Shown: one piece after another, positions 22,343-38,591 of the stretch
How the letters are laid out: each line of letters opens with the position of its first letter
How positions within the stretch are numbered: position 1 is the stretch's first letter
From: Cokeromyces recurvatus
Taxonomy: Eukaryota > Mucoromycota > Mucoromycetes > Mucorales > Mucoraceae
Direction: 5' to 3'
DNA: 64,000 nucleotides
Assembly: GCF_025118155.1 (NCBI RefSeq)
Contig: NW_026251396.1
Span: 578,501 to 642,500 of the forward strand
Made by a program: the position numbers and the translations under genes
The notes under the pieces: generated by a model
Seen by the model: only the letters and a program-made list of their open reading frames with translations
What the model was told of the DNA's origin: nothing
Databases searched by the model: none

Positions 22343-23370
22343 TTTTAATGTTATACTTTTAAAGAAAAAATAAAATAAAATAAAATAAACAAAAATTAAC
22401 ACAAATAAAGAATAATTCCGCACAAAGGTGAAATATAACTTTACGAACAAGAAAGGATGATTTAACAATTCTCGAAAATCAACAATTATACAAATAACGT
22501 ACTTGAATATAACTTTGACAGCATAATTTAACAGCAATATTTGATTATACTGTACTCATAATAATTACATTTCTTAGTACTAAATCATCGTCATCATCTA
22601 TATGCATCTAGAATAAAACTGAGCTAACTGTATATACTCTTAAACTAAAAATAAGTAATTAATGAGTTACTCATTATTATTACACTTTAAGGTAGTATAA
22701 ATTCAATATTAGAAAAATGAAGCGGTAATATTAATATTATTTAACTACGTTTATCGCTTGGAGCCCTTAATATAAAAAATAGCTATTCACATATTTATAG
22801 CTGTGCAGAATACCTTTCAATTATAGAATATTAAGAAACATGTTCTTGGGCATAACATATAAATATATAAAAAGTTCTTAATATATAAGCTGATTAATAA
22901 AATCTATTTCAATTTAAGAATGTGTCTTTTAGGTATTCAATCATATTCTACTATCCCTACTAAGCTTTGCCATTAATTATGAAGATCGATTTTATTTCAA
23001 ACTTTCCCAGTAATACCTTACCTCACCTCTATGAGTATATTAGGCTCTATTATTTCTTTCTCATAATAATCTTTGATTCATGGTGTATCTGTTGATGGAA
23101 GATGAATCATTTAGCTTTGTTAGTATTGTTTATATTGTAATTTTATATATTTATTCTTTCATATAAAACTTAATACTGTCAATTTTGCTGCCTGTTAAAA
23201 TGATTGTTATTTTCTAATTTCTTCATTTCCAGGTATACTTTAAGAATACCGAAATATAATACATGTAAAAGAAGATAGTATTAAGAATATACATCATAAA
23301 AACAAAGAATACATTCATTATTTCTGTTTAGCTATCAGTAGACTCTTCAAGATACGCCTCAGGTAAACTT

Positions 23371-23410
<40 letters not shown>

Positions 23411-23672
23411 AAAAATAAGTTTTATTTCTTTTATTATTGCTAACCCTTTATATATTATTTATTTATTTGCATTTTGTATAATATTATATTCCATCTTTAC
23501 GCTGAATTATCATTATTATTCATGTTTTGAATCTGATGAAATAAAAGCCGCAGTTTTCAAATTAAACTCCGATACTTCCCTCTAACAAATTTTTTTTTCC
23601 TTTCTTTCCCTACCTCTCTCCTTCTCTCCTTCATTTTTTTGACGTGTTTAATAAAAAAGACGATCATCAAAC
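22343..23672. other. Intergenic region upstream of seryl-tRNA synthetase
   Basis: No gene is seen. A poly-T tract of about 39 lies at 23371-23409. A pyrimidine-rich stretch at 23590-23640, just before the SerRS start, is typical of strong fungal promoters. Confidence 0.5.
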
Positions 23673-25189
23673 ATGCTTGACATCAACTTGCTTTTGGTTG
23701 AACGTGGTGGTAATCCCGAATTAGTTAAAGAATCTCAAAAGAGACGTGGCGCTTCTACCGAAATTGTAGATGAAATCATTGCTGAATACAAAGAATGGAC
23801 CACCAGTAATGTACCTTTTTTTTAGAAAGTAATTGATCACCTATTTTTTATTGATTATATATTATATAGTTCAATTCAATAGTGACCAAAAGAATAAGGA
23901 GGCTAATGCTATTCAAAAGGAAATTGCCAAAAAGTATAAGGCTAAGGAAGATCCTAGTGAATTAATTGCTAAAAAGAATGCCCTCCAAAAGGAAAAAGAA
24001 GCTCTTGTTGCTCAAGCCAAAGAACAAGAAATTTCTTGGAAGAATAAGTTAAATCTTCTTGGTAACATTGTTCATTCTTCTGTTCCTACTTCTATGGATG
24101 AAGTAAGTTTTTGTATTCTTTTTTTTTCATAATATGTTTTAATCAATTAAATGTGTATATTTAGGATAATAATGAAGTAATCCGTACTTACAATCACAAT
24201 GGTGTTGAGCCTGTTAAGAGAACCGACATCATGTCACATCATGAAGTTCTTAGCCGTTTAGACGGTTATGATCAAGATCGTGGTGCCAAGATTGCTGGTC
24301 ATCGTGGTTACTTCTTGACAAATGTAGGTGTTGACCTTAACTTGGCTTTGATTAGTTATGGTCTCAACTTCCTCGCCAGATATGGTTATAAGAAGTTACA
24401 AACTCCTTTCTTCATGAATAAAGATATGATGGCCAAGACTGCTCAATTATCACAATTTGATGAAGAACTTTATAAGGTAAAAAATGAAACATGAAATTTA
24501 ATAAATATTAATGGTTGTATATATACTAGGTTTCTGGTGATGGTGAAGATAAGTATCTTATCGCTACTTCTGAACAACCCATTTCTGCTTTCCATGCAGG
24601 TGAATGGTTCGAGAAGCCTTCTGAACAATTGCCCCTTAAATATGCTGGTTATTCTACTTGTTTCCGTAAGGAGGCTGGTGCCCATGGTAAAGACACTTGG
24701 GGTATTTTCCGTGTTCATCAATTTGAAAAGATTGAACAGTTTGTTTTGACTGACCCCGAGAAATCCTGGGAAATGTTTAATGAAATGATTGAACACTCCG
24801 AAGAATTCTTTAAGAGCTTAGGTCTTTCTTATCGTGTTGTTGCTATCGTTTCTGGTGCTTTAAATAATGCTGCTGCTAAGAAGTACGATTTAGAAGCCTG
24901 GTTCCCTTACCAAGGTGAATACAAGGAGCTTGTCTCTTGTTCAAACTGTACCGATTATCAATCTCGTAACTTAGAAATTCGTTGTGGTGTCAAGAAGATG
25001 TCTGATCGTGAGAAGAAATATGTTCACTGTCTTAACTCTACACTTTGCGCTACTGAAAGAGCTATGTGTGCTTTATTGGAAACCTGGCAACGTGAAGATG
25101 GTTTGGAAGTTCCTCCTCCTTTGGTTCCCTACATGGATGGTAAGACCTTCATTCCTTACACCAAGCCTAGACCCACTCAAAAGAAATAA
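23673..25189 (+). CDS. SES1: Cytosolic seryl-tRNA synthetase
   Basis: Four exons (23673-23805, 23870-24102, 24165-24476, 24530-25189) join in frame to 445 residues. The N-terminus [23 protein letters not shown] and the long helical arm ([37 protein letters not shown]) are the tRNA-binding coiled coil of Ser[11 protein letters not shown] follows. The class II core has motif 2 ([24 protein letters not shown]) and motif 3 ([18 protein letters not shown]). It charges all tRNA-Ser isoacceptors with serine and also makes the Ser-tRNA-Sec precursor where that exists. Codon use is strongly biased to GGT, GCT and AAG, as in highly expressed genes. The tRNA-Ser(CGA) gene lies about 3.2 kb upstream. No mitochondrial presequence is visible. 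Confidence 0.97.
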
Positions 25190-25345
25190 ATATTAAATAT
25201 TTAATACAATTGTAATAAAACTAATGGCATCTCTTTTATAAACATCATTTATTTATTTTCAAACTGTGAAAAATGACAAACATTATTTTTTTTTTTTAAA
25301 AAAAAAATATGTACAAATATACATATATACAAGTATATATAGTAT

Positions 25346-25693
25346 TTATTGACTAACTTGGCTCAACATTTCAGATAACTTTTGGTGAGCCTTTGCTAAA
25401 TCATTAGCTACTTGAGCTTGACCTTCGTGTTCATAAGGGTCATCATTGATATCCTCTTTGTTACGATCATCGATAATACCTTCCTTATATTGAGTATCAA
25501 TGTTATGAAGCTTTTCTTGCAAGTGCTGAATGTCTTCAGAAGAGTATTTGCCTCGACGTAAGGACTTGCACTCATGCATAATTTCTTGAATATCTTTATG
25601 GATTTTTTCTACATAGTAAAGACAAGTTTATACGCATATAGATAGATTTACTTTTAATGATGAAGACTTACGAAGATCTTTTTGCATAGGCAT
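25346..25693 (-). CDS. Small helical protein, unrecognised
   Basis: Two exons (25672-25693, 25346-25608) join in frame to 94 residues starting MPMQKDLQKIHKDI. The first exon is only 22 nt. The protein is charged and helical, with Lys/Arg-rich LRRGKY near residue 30, an acidic DDRNKEDINDDPYEHE stretch, and a C-terminal ANDLAKAHQKLSEML helix. It carries no membrane segment or cysteine motif. It is convergent with SerRS, with 156 bp between stops. A GGGGGGAGGG motif lies 84 bp upstream of its start, like several other genes here. Function is unknown. Confidence 0.62.
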
Positions 25694-26098
25694 ATTAACT
25701 ATTTGATAAACCTGTATTTTTTTTTTTTACTCTCTCTTGGTCAAATATCTTTTATATATGCTATTGATTAAAGACAGGGGGGAGGGTTTGTTATTTATGC
25801 CAATAAATTCAACTAGAATTTTTCTTTTTCTTCTTGCGAATATATGATGTTATGAAGGCAGAGTGAAACTCGGTGAACAAATTAGAGTCATATACGGTAA
25901 AAAAAAAAAAAAAGAAAAAATCGATAAATTATATTCGCCTTGCCTTTTTCGTTGATTAAAACAGGACCATTTATGAGTTAAAGTTTATTACTTCAGAATA
26001 TTCTTTATGCAGAGATACAAAATTTTTATTAGAAAGATTCTAAAGTGAGCTCATTATATGCAATCTAATCAAGTAAAGAGAAAGAGAGAATGGTTTGA
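25694..26098. promoter_or_regulatory. Upstream region of the small helical gene, with GGGGGGAGGG motif
   Basis: The 405-bp spacer contains a G-tract at 25777-25786 and poly-A/T runs. It serves as 5' region for the gene at 25346-25693 and 3' region for the gene at 26099-28081. Confidence 0.4.
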
Positions 26099-28081
26099 TT
26101 ATGCTTCAATTTGTCTTTCTAGACGATCAAGACGATCACGTAAAGTATTCAACATGCTTTGGTATTCTTTTGGACCAATATCATTCTGGGATCTAACAAT
26201 AGTAGGAGGTGTTTGTAAGTCATCTGATTGTTGTTGTTGTTGTTGTTGTATTGTATTATCTCTTCTTCTTTCTGAAAAAGCAATTAATTCTTCTGCTACC
26301 GTCCTTTCTTCCTTTGTTGCACTTGGTAATGGTGAAGGAATAGAGTGTTGATTACTACGATCACTTAACTTAGTTTCAACCTTATTTTCTGACTGTTGTT
26401 TCTTTGCAAAACGATTCTCAATAACTTCAATACGATTCAATAAGCCTTCTATTTTTCGTTCTAATTGTGAAACAATTTCCCACTGTGCTTCTTTTACTTG
26501 ATTCCTTACTAGTCCTTCAATAGTAGTTACTGAGGCCTGTAAAGTCTGCATTAAAGTAGATGATCGTCGAATTTGATCATCCAAAGTTGATTTTAATGTA
26601 CGTGTCGTCTCAATAGTGTCGAAGAGGTGTTCAAATGGCTGTAGGTATTGCTGACGTTGAAGTGCTGCAAAAGAATTAGTTGTGGGTGTCTTGGGCGGTA
26701 GTGGCACATTAGCAGCTGTTGCAGCAATTTGTTCATGGGTTCTCTGTCTTTGTGAATGATTATTATAGACAGAGGTTGGAGGATGTTGTTTATAATAATG
26801 TCCATATTGTTGAAAAGCCATATTTTCTCGATTTGTAGTAGAATGAGCAGAATGAGGAGGTTGTTGCTGGGATGGTACAATTGGAGGTATAGCAAATTCA
26901 TGTTTTTTAAGTGAAGGCGGATGTGCATAAAAGGGTCGATTAACGGTAGCTGATGCAGGTGGAATTGAGGCATTATAGGGTATAGATCCGTTTACTTTAA
27001 TGAATATATTAGTCTTTTCTTATATTTTTACAATATATATAAATATATATATATTTACCATAATTGGACCTGTTATATTGAGGCTGTGGAGGATTAGATT
27101 TACCAAAATTTGAGTTAAGCGGTGCAGATCGTATACCTGTTAACTGTTCATGATAGGATGGTGCAAAAATTGTTAAATTAAGTGTATTTTTATGCTTGCT
27201 TGATGATTTCTTTTTATCATTAGGAAGGGATGTCTGCTGCTGTACTTTATCTATTTCGGTGGTAGGATGTGACTGTACTTTTCGGGGCTGCTTAATCAAA
27301 TTTGTTCCTATATTTATTGATGATAAAGATTGCTGCCTTTTTTCTCGATTTGATGTTCCTGATGTAGTTGAAGATATCTCATTAGAAGGGGATGAAGTTG
27401 CAGCTCCAATTCTTTGGCGCTTATTATTTGGACGATCAGACTCATTTATACTTTAATAATAAATTAGTCTCTTCCTCTTTCACTCTCTCTCTTTTTTTTT
27501 TCTTTTTTTTAAAAAAAAAATAAATAAAAATAAACGCAACGCATAATTTACCTTTGTCTTCTCGATTTATTAGAGTTCAATAAAACTTTATCTAATGCCA
27601 TAGCATTTCTTGTTTCTGGTATAATTTGATTTATCAATGGAGGTGATGTTGGCTCGGTTTTTATAGTCTTTATTGTACTTTCATTTTCAATAATGTCTTC
27701 TAGATTTTCGAGTGGTAATTGAACTGATTCCCAAATATGCTCTTCTTTTGGAGCCCTTTTAAATTGAGGAAATGTCTGAAGAATGGCATCTGCAAGTCCA
27801 ACATTATAATCATCTGGCTTCAATTTACAAAGTTCAATTAAAAGATGTCGATTATGTTGTTTAGCTATTTCAGATAATACAGTTGTATTTAAATAAGTAT
27901 CTTCATGATCTCTGTAGCAGCCTTTATAGGAAGCATTTTTAAAAGATAAAGACGGAAGATTGAAAAGAGGTTCAATATCTGATAGTCTATAAAAGAGTGT
28001 ATCTGTATCTGGTAAACGAAATAATATCAATGGCTTATTACAGTTAGAATATCTTCCTAATAATTGACTAAGGACTTTCAT
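26099..28081 (-). CDS. Large protein with a conserved-looking N-terminus and C-terminal coiled coils
   Basis: Three exons (27552-28081, 27059-27450, 26994 down to 26099) join in frame to 605 residues. The first about 130 residues look folded: LLGRYSNCNKPLILFRLPDTDTLFYRLSDIEPLF, DHEDTYLNTTVLSEIAKQHNRHLLIELCKLKPDDY, then NVGLADAILQTFPQFKRAPKEEHIW. The middle is Ser/Pro/Gln/Asn-rich and probably disordered. The last 200 residues contain predicted coiled coils (TRTLKSTLDDQIRRSSTLM, VSQLERKIEGLLNRIEVIENRF, and the terminal SMLNTLRDRLDRLERQIEA), with a poly-Gln run of seven. No DNA-binding or enzymatic signature is recognised. A nuclear or scaffold role is plausible from NNKRQR and KSRRQR-like basic clusters, but this is inference. 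Confidence 0.7.
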
Positions 28082-28827
28082 CTGTGAAGGAAAAGGATAA
28101 CGTTTGAAGGAAAAGAAGAAAAGAAGACTATTAATATTCCCAACAATAAAATTTCTATAAAAAGACCGAAATGATGCCCGCTTTTATTGCTTTTTCATTT
28201 TATTTTTACTCAGAATTATTATTTTTTGTGCATCGGACTGTTAATAATTCCCAAAATACTTGATTTAATTTAAAAAAATAAGCCTTAATATCATGATGTA
28301 ATATTCATTCATATTCGAAAATACGTCTCTTTAAGAGAGTAGAAACAATAAGAAAAAAAAAAACTAAACTGTGAGTTGTTATGGTTAAATAATAATAGAT
28401 TTGATTACTTTAGACCACTTATTTTTTTTATACCTTCAATTTTGGTGTTACCTGACAAATGCTTCGAGAAGAGATAAATAATTTAAATAAAGAAAAACCC
28501 CTTGTTTTAAATTTTATAAATTTGTAATCAAATCATAAAATAATAAAAACCACTTTTAGTTAATCAAGAAAAAAAAAATTAAAACATTTAGATGCAGTAA
28601 TTAACAAAGATAAGCTATGTAACCTATTACTACTAATAATTATAAAATATAAATGTATATATTTTTACTTTCTTTACTACTTTGATAAAATAACAGTTTG
28701 CACTATTATAATTCATGTTCTTACTATTATTTACATTCCCTTTATAAAATTTAATAAATGAATTATTTATTCTTAATTAGTATTTTTTTTAAATCATGTG
28801 TTACTGTAATCTTATATTATTTTTTTT
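28082..28827. other. Intergenic region
   Basis: Between the start of the 26099-28081 gene and the stop of AROM. No gene is seen; AT-rich. Confidence 0.5.
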
Positions 28828-33808
<4,981 letters not shown>

Positions 33809-35669
33809 TTAATTGAAGAAAAAAAAAAAGAAAATAAAACAGTTTCAGATATTACTTATTGACAGGAAACACAAGTCGGACTTTAAAAAAATTAAAGCTT
33901 GCAAAGTATGAGTCAATGAAATAATACCTAATTAGGATTGGAGGACAATCGAAATTGTAAGCTTGATATTAAATTTTTTATTATTAAAGAATCCTTCCTT
34001 ACTATTTTGATATTACACGACAAAACAGTATTATCAGTTAGACCCCTATAAGTACTATATTATTTAATTGAATTTAATCTCATATTATATGATATATCCC
34101 TTCATAGCATACCTACATCTATTGTTCATTAAAAAAAAAGACAGTCATATTAAAGGTAACTGCTATATGTTTATAAAAAAGTACAATTTTATTATATGGC
34201 AGATTGTAGTTTGTTCCAAGCATCTTCTCTATTAAAAAAAAAATGTATGCTTTATATGTAAGATATACAATACTATATTATTGTCGAATATACTCACCTC
34301 TTGCTATACTCATGTTTACACTTATTACGAATATATAAACAATAATAACTTTCTTTTCATTCAGTAATTAAATTAAATGACGCGAAATAGCTATTTTATT
34401 GTCTTCTAAAGGGTACTTATTAACTCTTCCTAGTACAGAGTAATACTTTTATATTGTTAAGATTCTGATTATTTTATAATAGTTCATTTAAATATTGTTA
34501 AAGCAGCTATGAATGAATGAATGAATGAAAAAAAAAAAAAAAAAAAAGATAATATATTCAAATGAATACATGATTAGATCTACTAACCTAGCCTAGATAA
34601 ACACTGTTCCTATATATTGTTTCAAATCCTATTGAACCTATAATTGACTATAAATCATTACATCTTTTTAGAGAGTGTTCATCTATAATCATAGTTTCAC
34701 AAGACTAATAGCCTAAAGTGCACATACATAAGGCTACATGCGAAGTTGAGTTTGCATCTAATACAGTTTGAAATATATGTATTTTCCTTCTTTATTCAAT
34801 CTTTAACAAAGTATTTCATATTACGAAATAATCTATTATGAATCTTCCGTTATTATCGCCCTTGAAGAAGCTGTTTTCACTCAAGCAATATATCTTTCTG
34901 TTTTAGCTAGTATCTGTGAAAAGTTTAGTTTATTATTCATGATTTTGTATTCGCGTCACTTGGTTAATAATTCTATTAAAACATATATATCTTCATATAA
35001 AAGTAATAGTAACAAGCGCAAGTTGCAAACTACTTTAAAGAAATACAACATACTATATTTATAATCAACTGTGCTTGTACTATGTCTGTGTAGAGTGTCC
35101 TATTTGATAAGATTATTTATCACACGTTTTATATAATTTGTACACATCATATATAGTATCTTATTTATACAGCTATATTCTTTTATCTCCTGAGTATATA
35201 TAGTATGATATTGTGTGTATGCAATATTATCGTATTCTGGGCTAGGGGCTTTTTTTTTCTTGCATTAGTATTTTTTAAGTATTCTGGCTCACGTAATAAA
35301 TACATAATCATGATTATTGAAATCTTCTTTTGTAATTGTTTATAACTGAAATACTACAGAATTCATCGATAAAATAGGTACGAGTAAATAATGTATTTAC
35401 CTTTGTTTATGATAATTTTTATTTAAAGATATAAATATATTTTTTTTTTCATTTTTATAGTTTCTTCTTTGCAAGCTATTACATGTGTTTATATACTACA
35501 TTAACATTAATAGGCGGAAAATCAAAATTTATCTTCATTCAAAAGAAATTTTTTTTCCTTAAATTTTTTTTTCCTTCTTTGATTTGAATAATTTACATGT
35601 AAAAAGTTTGAACTATTTTTTTTCCCTCCTTTCAATAATAATTATTTTTATTTTATTTTTTTTTTTAAT
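33809..35669. other. Divergent intergenic region between ARO1 and the sirtuin gene
   Basis: No coding sequence, RNA gene or copy of the dispersed repeat is seen in 1.9 kb of AT-rich DNA. It should contain the ARO1 promoter at the left and the sirtuin promoter at the right, where T-rich runs precede the start. I could not identify a reliable TGACTCA-type Gcn4 site. Confidence 0.45.
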
Positions 35670-36921
35670 ATGAAAGTAAAGATCGCCATCTCTGAACCAC
35701 CAGAGGTTATTGATCCTTTTATTACAGATTTATCATCTTACATTGCAAAGAGTAAACGAGCGATTGTCGTGACTGGTGCAGGCATCTCTTGTAGTAGTGG
35801 TATACCTGTAAATGTCTTTTTTCATTTTTCAATCTTGCATTCAAAAAAAAAAAAAACAAAAAAAAAGCTAACATGTTCGTTTATAACTTAAAAAAAAATA
35901 GGACTTTCGTTCTTCAGATGGTTTATATAACCTTGTAAAGCAACGACATCCTGATACAGTTTTGAAAGGGCAAGAATTGTTCGACGCGACATTATTCCGT
36001 AACGAAAAGACAATAAAATGCTTTTATACCTTTATGGCTGAATTACGATCCCTCATCACAAATGCTAACCCAACCTTAACTCATGAATTTATTCAATATT
36101 TAACGAAAAAGGGACAGTTACTACGATATTATACCCAAAACATAGACTTTTTGGAGGAGAACTTGGATATTCCAGCTATTCAATTACATGGTACGATGAA
36201 GCAAGTACGTTGTACGTTATGCAGTGCTACTTTTGATTTTTCTGATGAACATGAAAAAAAATTTCGTCAAGGAGAGGCTCCTACCTGCCCTCAATGTGAA
36301 ACATTTGATGCTGAGCGTGCTCGTCAAGGTAAACGTCAACTTGCTATGGGCACACTTCGTCCTGCTATTGTCTTGTATAACGAGGAACACCCTGATGGTG
36401 ACCAGATTGGTCAAGTACAAATGAATGATCTTAAAAAGAAGCCTGACTTGATGATCGTCATGGGTACCTCACTCAAGATTCCTGCTTTAAAAAAGTTTAT
36501 TAAACAGGCAGCACGCATTATTCATTCTAAACCTGGTGGATGCGTTGTATTTGTAAATCGTACAAGTCCTACCAAAGAATGGGATAAAGTCTTTGATTAT
36601 GAAGTCCTTGGTGACTCTGATGAATGGGTAGAAATAGTAAAAAAGAAGATGGCTGACGAAAAATTGATGACACAGACAGCCAATAAATTAAAACGATTAG
36701 CCAAAGAAAGAGAAGAAGAAGAAGAAGAAGATGAAGAAAAAGAAAATAGTAAACCTTCAAGATTAAAAAGAAAGAACAGCCCAACCATTGTTATTAAATC
36801 ATCTAAACAACAATCACGTTCTGCACTTAAAAGAACACTATCAAAGACACAAACAACTCTTCAAGACTTTAATGTTACTACAAAACGTCGTAAAAACCCT
36901 GCAACAACTAAAGTTGCCTAA
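35670..36921 (+). CDS. HST3: Sirtuin NAD-dependent deacetylase, Hst3/Hst4-like
   Basis: Two exons (35670-35807, 35902-36921) encode 385 residues. The sirtuin core shows VVTGAGISCSSGIPDFRSSDG (NAD binding, residues 34-53), TQNIDFLEE (124-132), the catalytic His142 in QLHGTMKQVRC, and four zinc cysteines C150, C153, C175 and C178. LRPAIVLYNEEHP and VMGTSLKIPALKKFI follow. NID rather than NVD-L and the LRP-x-IVLY-x-E-HP form resemble the fungal Hst3/Hst4 class, which deacetylates histone H3 K56 after replication. The C-terminal third is charged, with an EEEEEDEE run, basic nuclear-signal-like clusters and a QTTLQDF sequence at 363-369. No N-terminal targeting signal is present, so it is probably nuclear. 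The Hst3/4 assignment is by motif and architecture, not by a tree. Confidence 0.88.
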
Positions 36922-38591
36922 TATTAAGATAGAAAAAAAAATATATATATTTCAAGAAGAAGAAGAAGAAGAAAGAATGGGAAAAATATATACAAATATA
37001 TAAATATTGAATCTTAATTTTAACCTTATATGTATACTTTTGTAATTATAATAATACACGTAAATAACAGGTCGTGTATCTTTGATAATAAAATATAATT
37101 TATTATTACATATTTGTTATCTTCATACATACTAATCATATTTAATGATTAAATAGAGCGTATGTAACTAATCTGTCATTTTACATTTGTATGTGATATA
37201 ACACAGTTGCCTCTCATCGATAAATTATTTCACCAATGATAAGCTGCATTTTAAAATTGAAGAATAGTTTTGCTCATTTATTTAAATGAAATACGATAAG
37301 AAATTAAGAAAAAAAATACACACGCACACACATTACAGCTTTTATTAAAAGTGAATAGCAATTTTTATAGTAGAATATCAGCTATATTATCATTAATGAA
37401 AAAATTAAAAAAAAAAGTAAAAAAATACACTCGACTGAATCAATAATAGCTTGGTGCCAAGAAAGCATAGTTGGCAGGAGGGCAACAAACAATTTGAGAC
37501 CTCTGGGGTTTTGAGGCATAGATAATCCTAAATGCCTTTTTCTTACATAGTATTGATTGTGGATTGTCAAGCTTTCAAAGAAAATAGTATTATCTATTTA
37601 TTGCGATTTTAGTTCATACATTTGCATTTTATTAGCATAGTATCTTTACTTACTGTAGTAAAGAACTGTAAACAAACGCTTTTTTTTTTGGCATCTTTTT
37701 TTAAACTTTTAATTGCATTTTTGTAAATTTTAATACAATCACTCTCCAATTTTGTTTCTGTGTGTGTGTGTTAGAGCCTCCTGCAAACTCTATAATAATG
37801 ACCATTGACTTGCTTTTTCTTTCAATTGCTAATCTATCAATCTTGCTGATAATATTCCTGATACTTGATCCTTTCGAACTATTAGAAAAAGAAAAACTGT
37901 TTGCAACAAAATTAACCTAGTCAACAAACCAGTACCGCTAACACCTGTACTCTCCTTTCCTTCTATCATACTAAGATTGGGGAGGGGTTAATCCTATCAT
38001 AAGGTTACTGATGACCCATACCGGACATAGCTGTTTAGTCGGTTATTGTCTAGGCTGACCGCTTTGGTGGCCAACCAAAGTCCTGTATCCATTACCCAAA
38101 CATTAACTGGTCTCAAATACATACAATTATATGCCTACATATATACTGATAACTACAAATGTCTATTACCATTGAGAATTTACTTTTATTTCTACTCAGC
38201 CAACTCCTAAATGAAAAAAAAAAAAGGAACCGTCACTCTACCGCTACCTCTTCTAAATTACCTACTTTTCCCTGGAATATACCATAGTTAGTAATTTGCT
38301 GCATACTGTCTGAACTTGATTATTTATTCCATGACAAATTGCACCTAACCTTAACTTAAAGTTTCTCACTTGGCTATGTGCTATAAATTTTGTACTACAT
38401 CATCACATTTGGTCAAAAATAAATAAAATAAATAAAAATGATAATAATGAAGCGGTGCCAGAATATTAAAAAAAAAAAGAGGGGGAATTTTTTTTTTTTT
38501 AAAATTTTATAGTCTTTACATCGTCTTTATATTTCTTTTTTATTTTACATATATACAATCGGTTGTATACGGACTATACTTTATATTTATT
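36922..38591. other. Intergenic region with an unexplained higher-complexity segment
   Basis: No accepted gene. A 62-codon open frame at 37382-37570 (minus) has no recognisable features. Positions 37775-38110 are less AT-biased than the surroundings and contain GGGGAGGGG near 37980 and a perfect 7-bp hairpin at 38062-38080 (CTTTGGT, five-base loop, ACCAAAG). An AGAGGGGGAA run near 38480 lies about 110 bp before the next start. Confidence 0.45.

Noticed and set aside
36569..36788. Leu/Ser-rich frames opposite the sirtuin tail
   Set aside because: They mirror the GAAGAA acidic run in the sirtuin coding strand.
37382..37570. 62-codon frame on the minus strand
   Set aside because: No motif, no splice partner and an A/T-run C-terminus; treated as chance.
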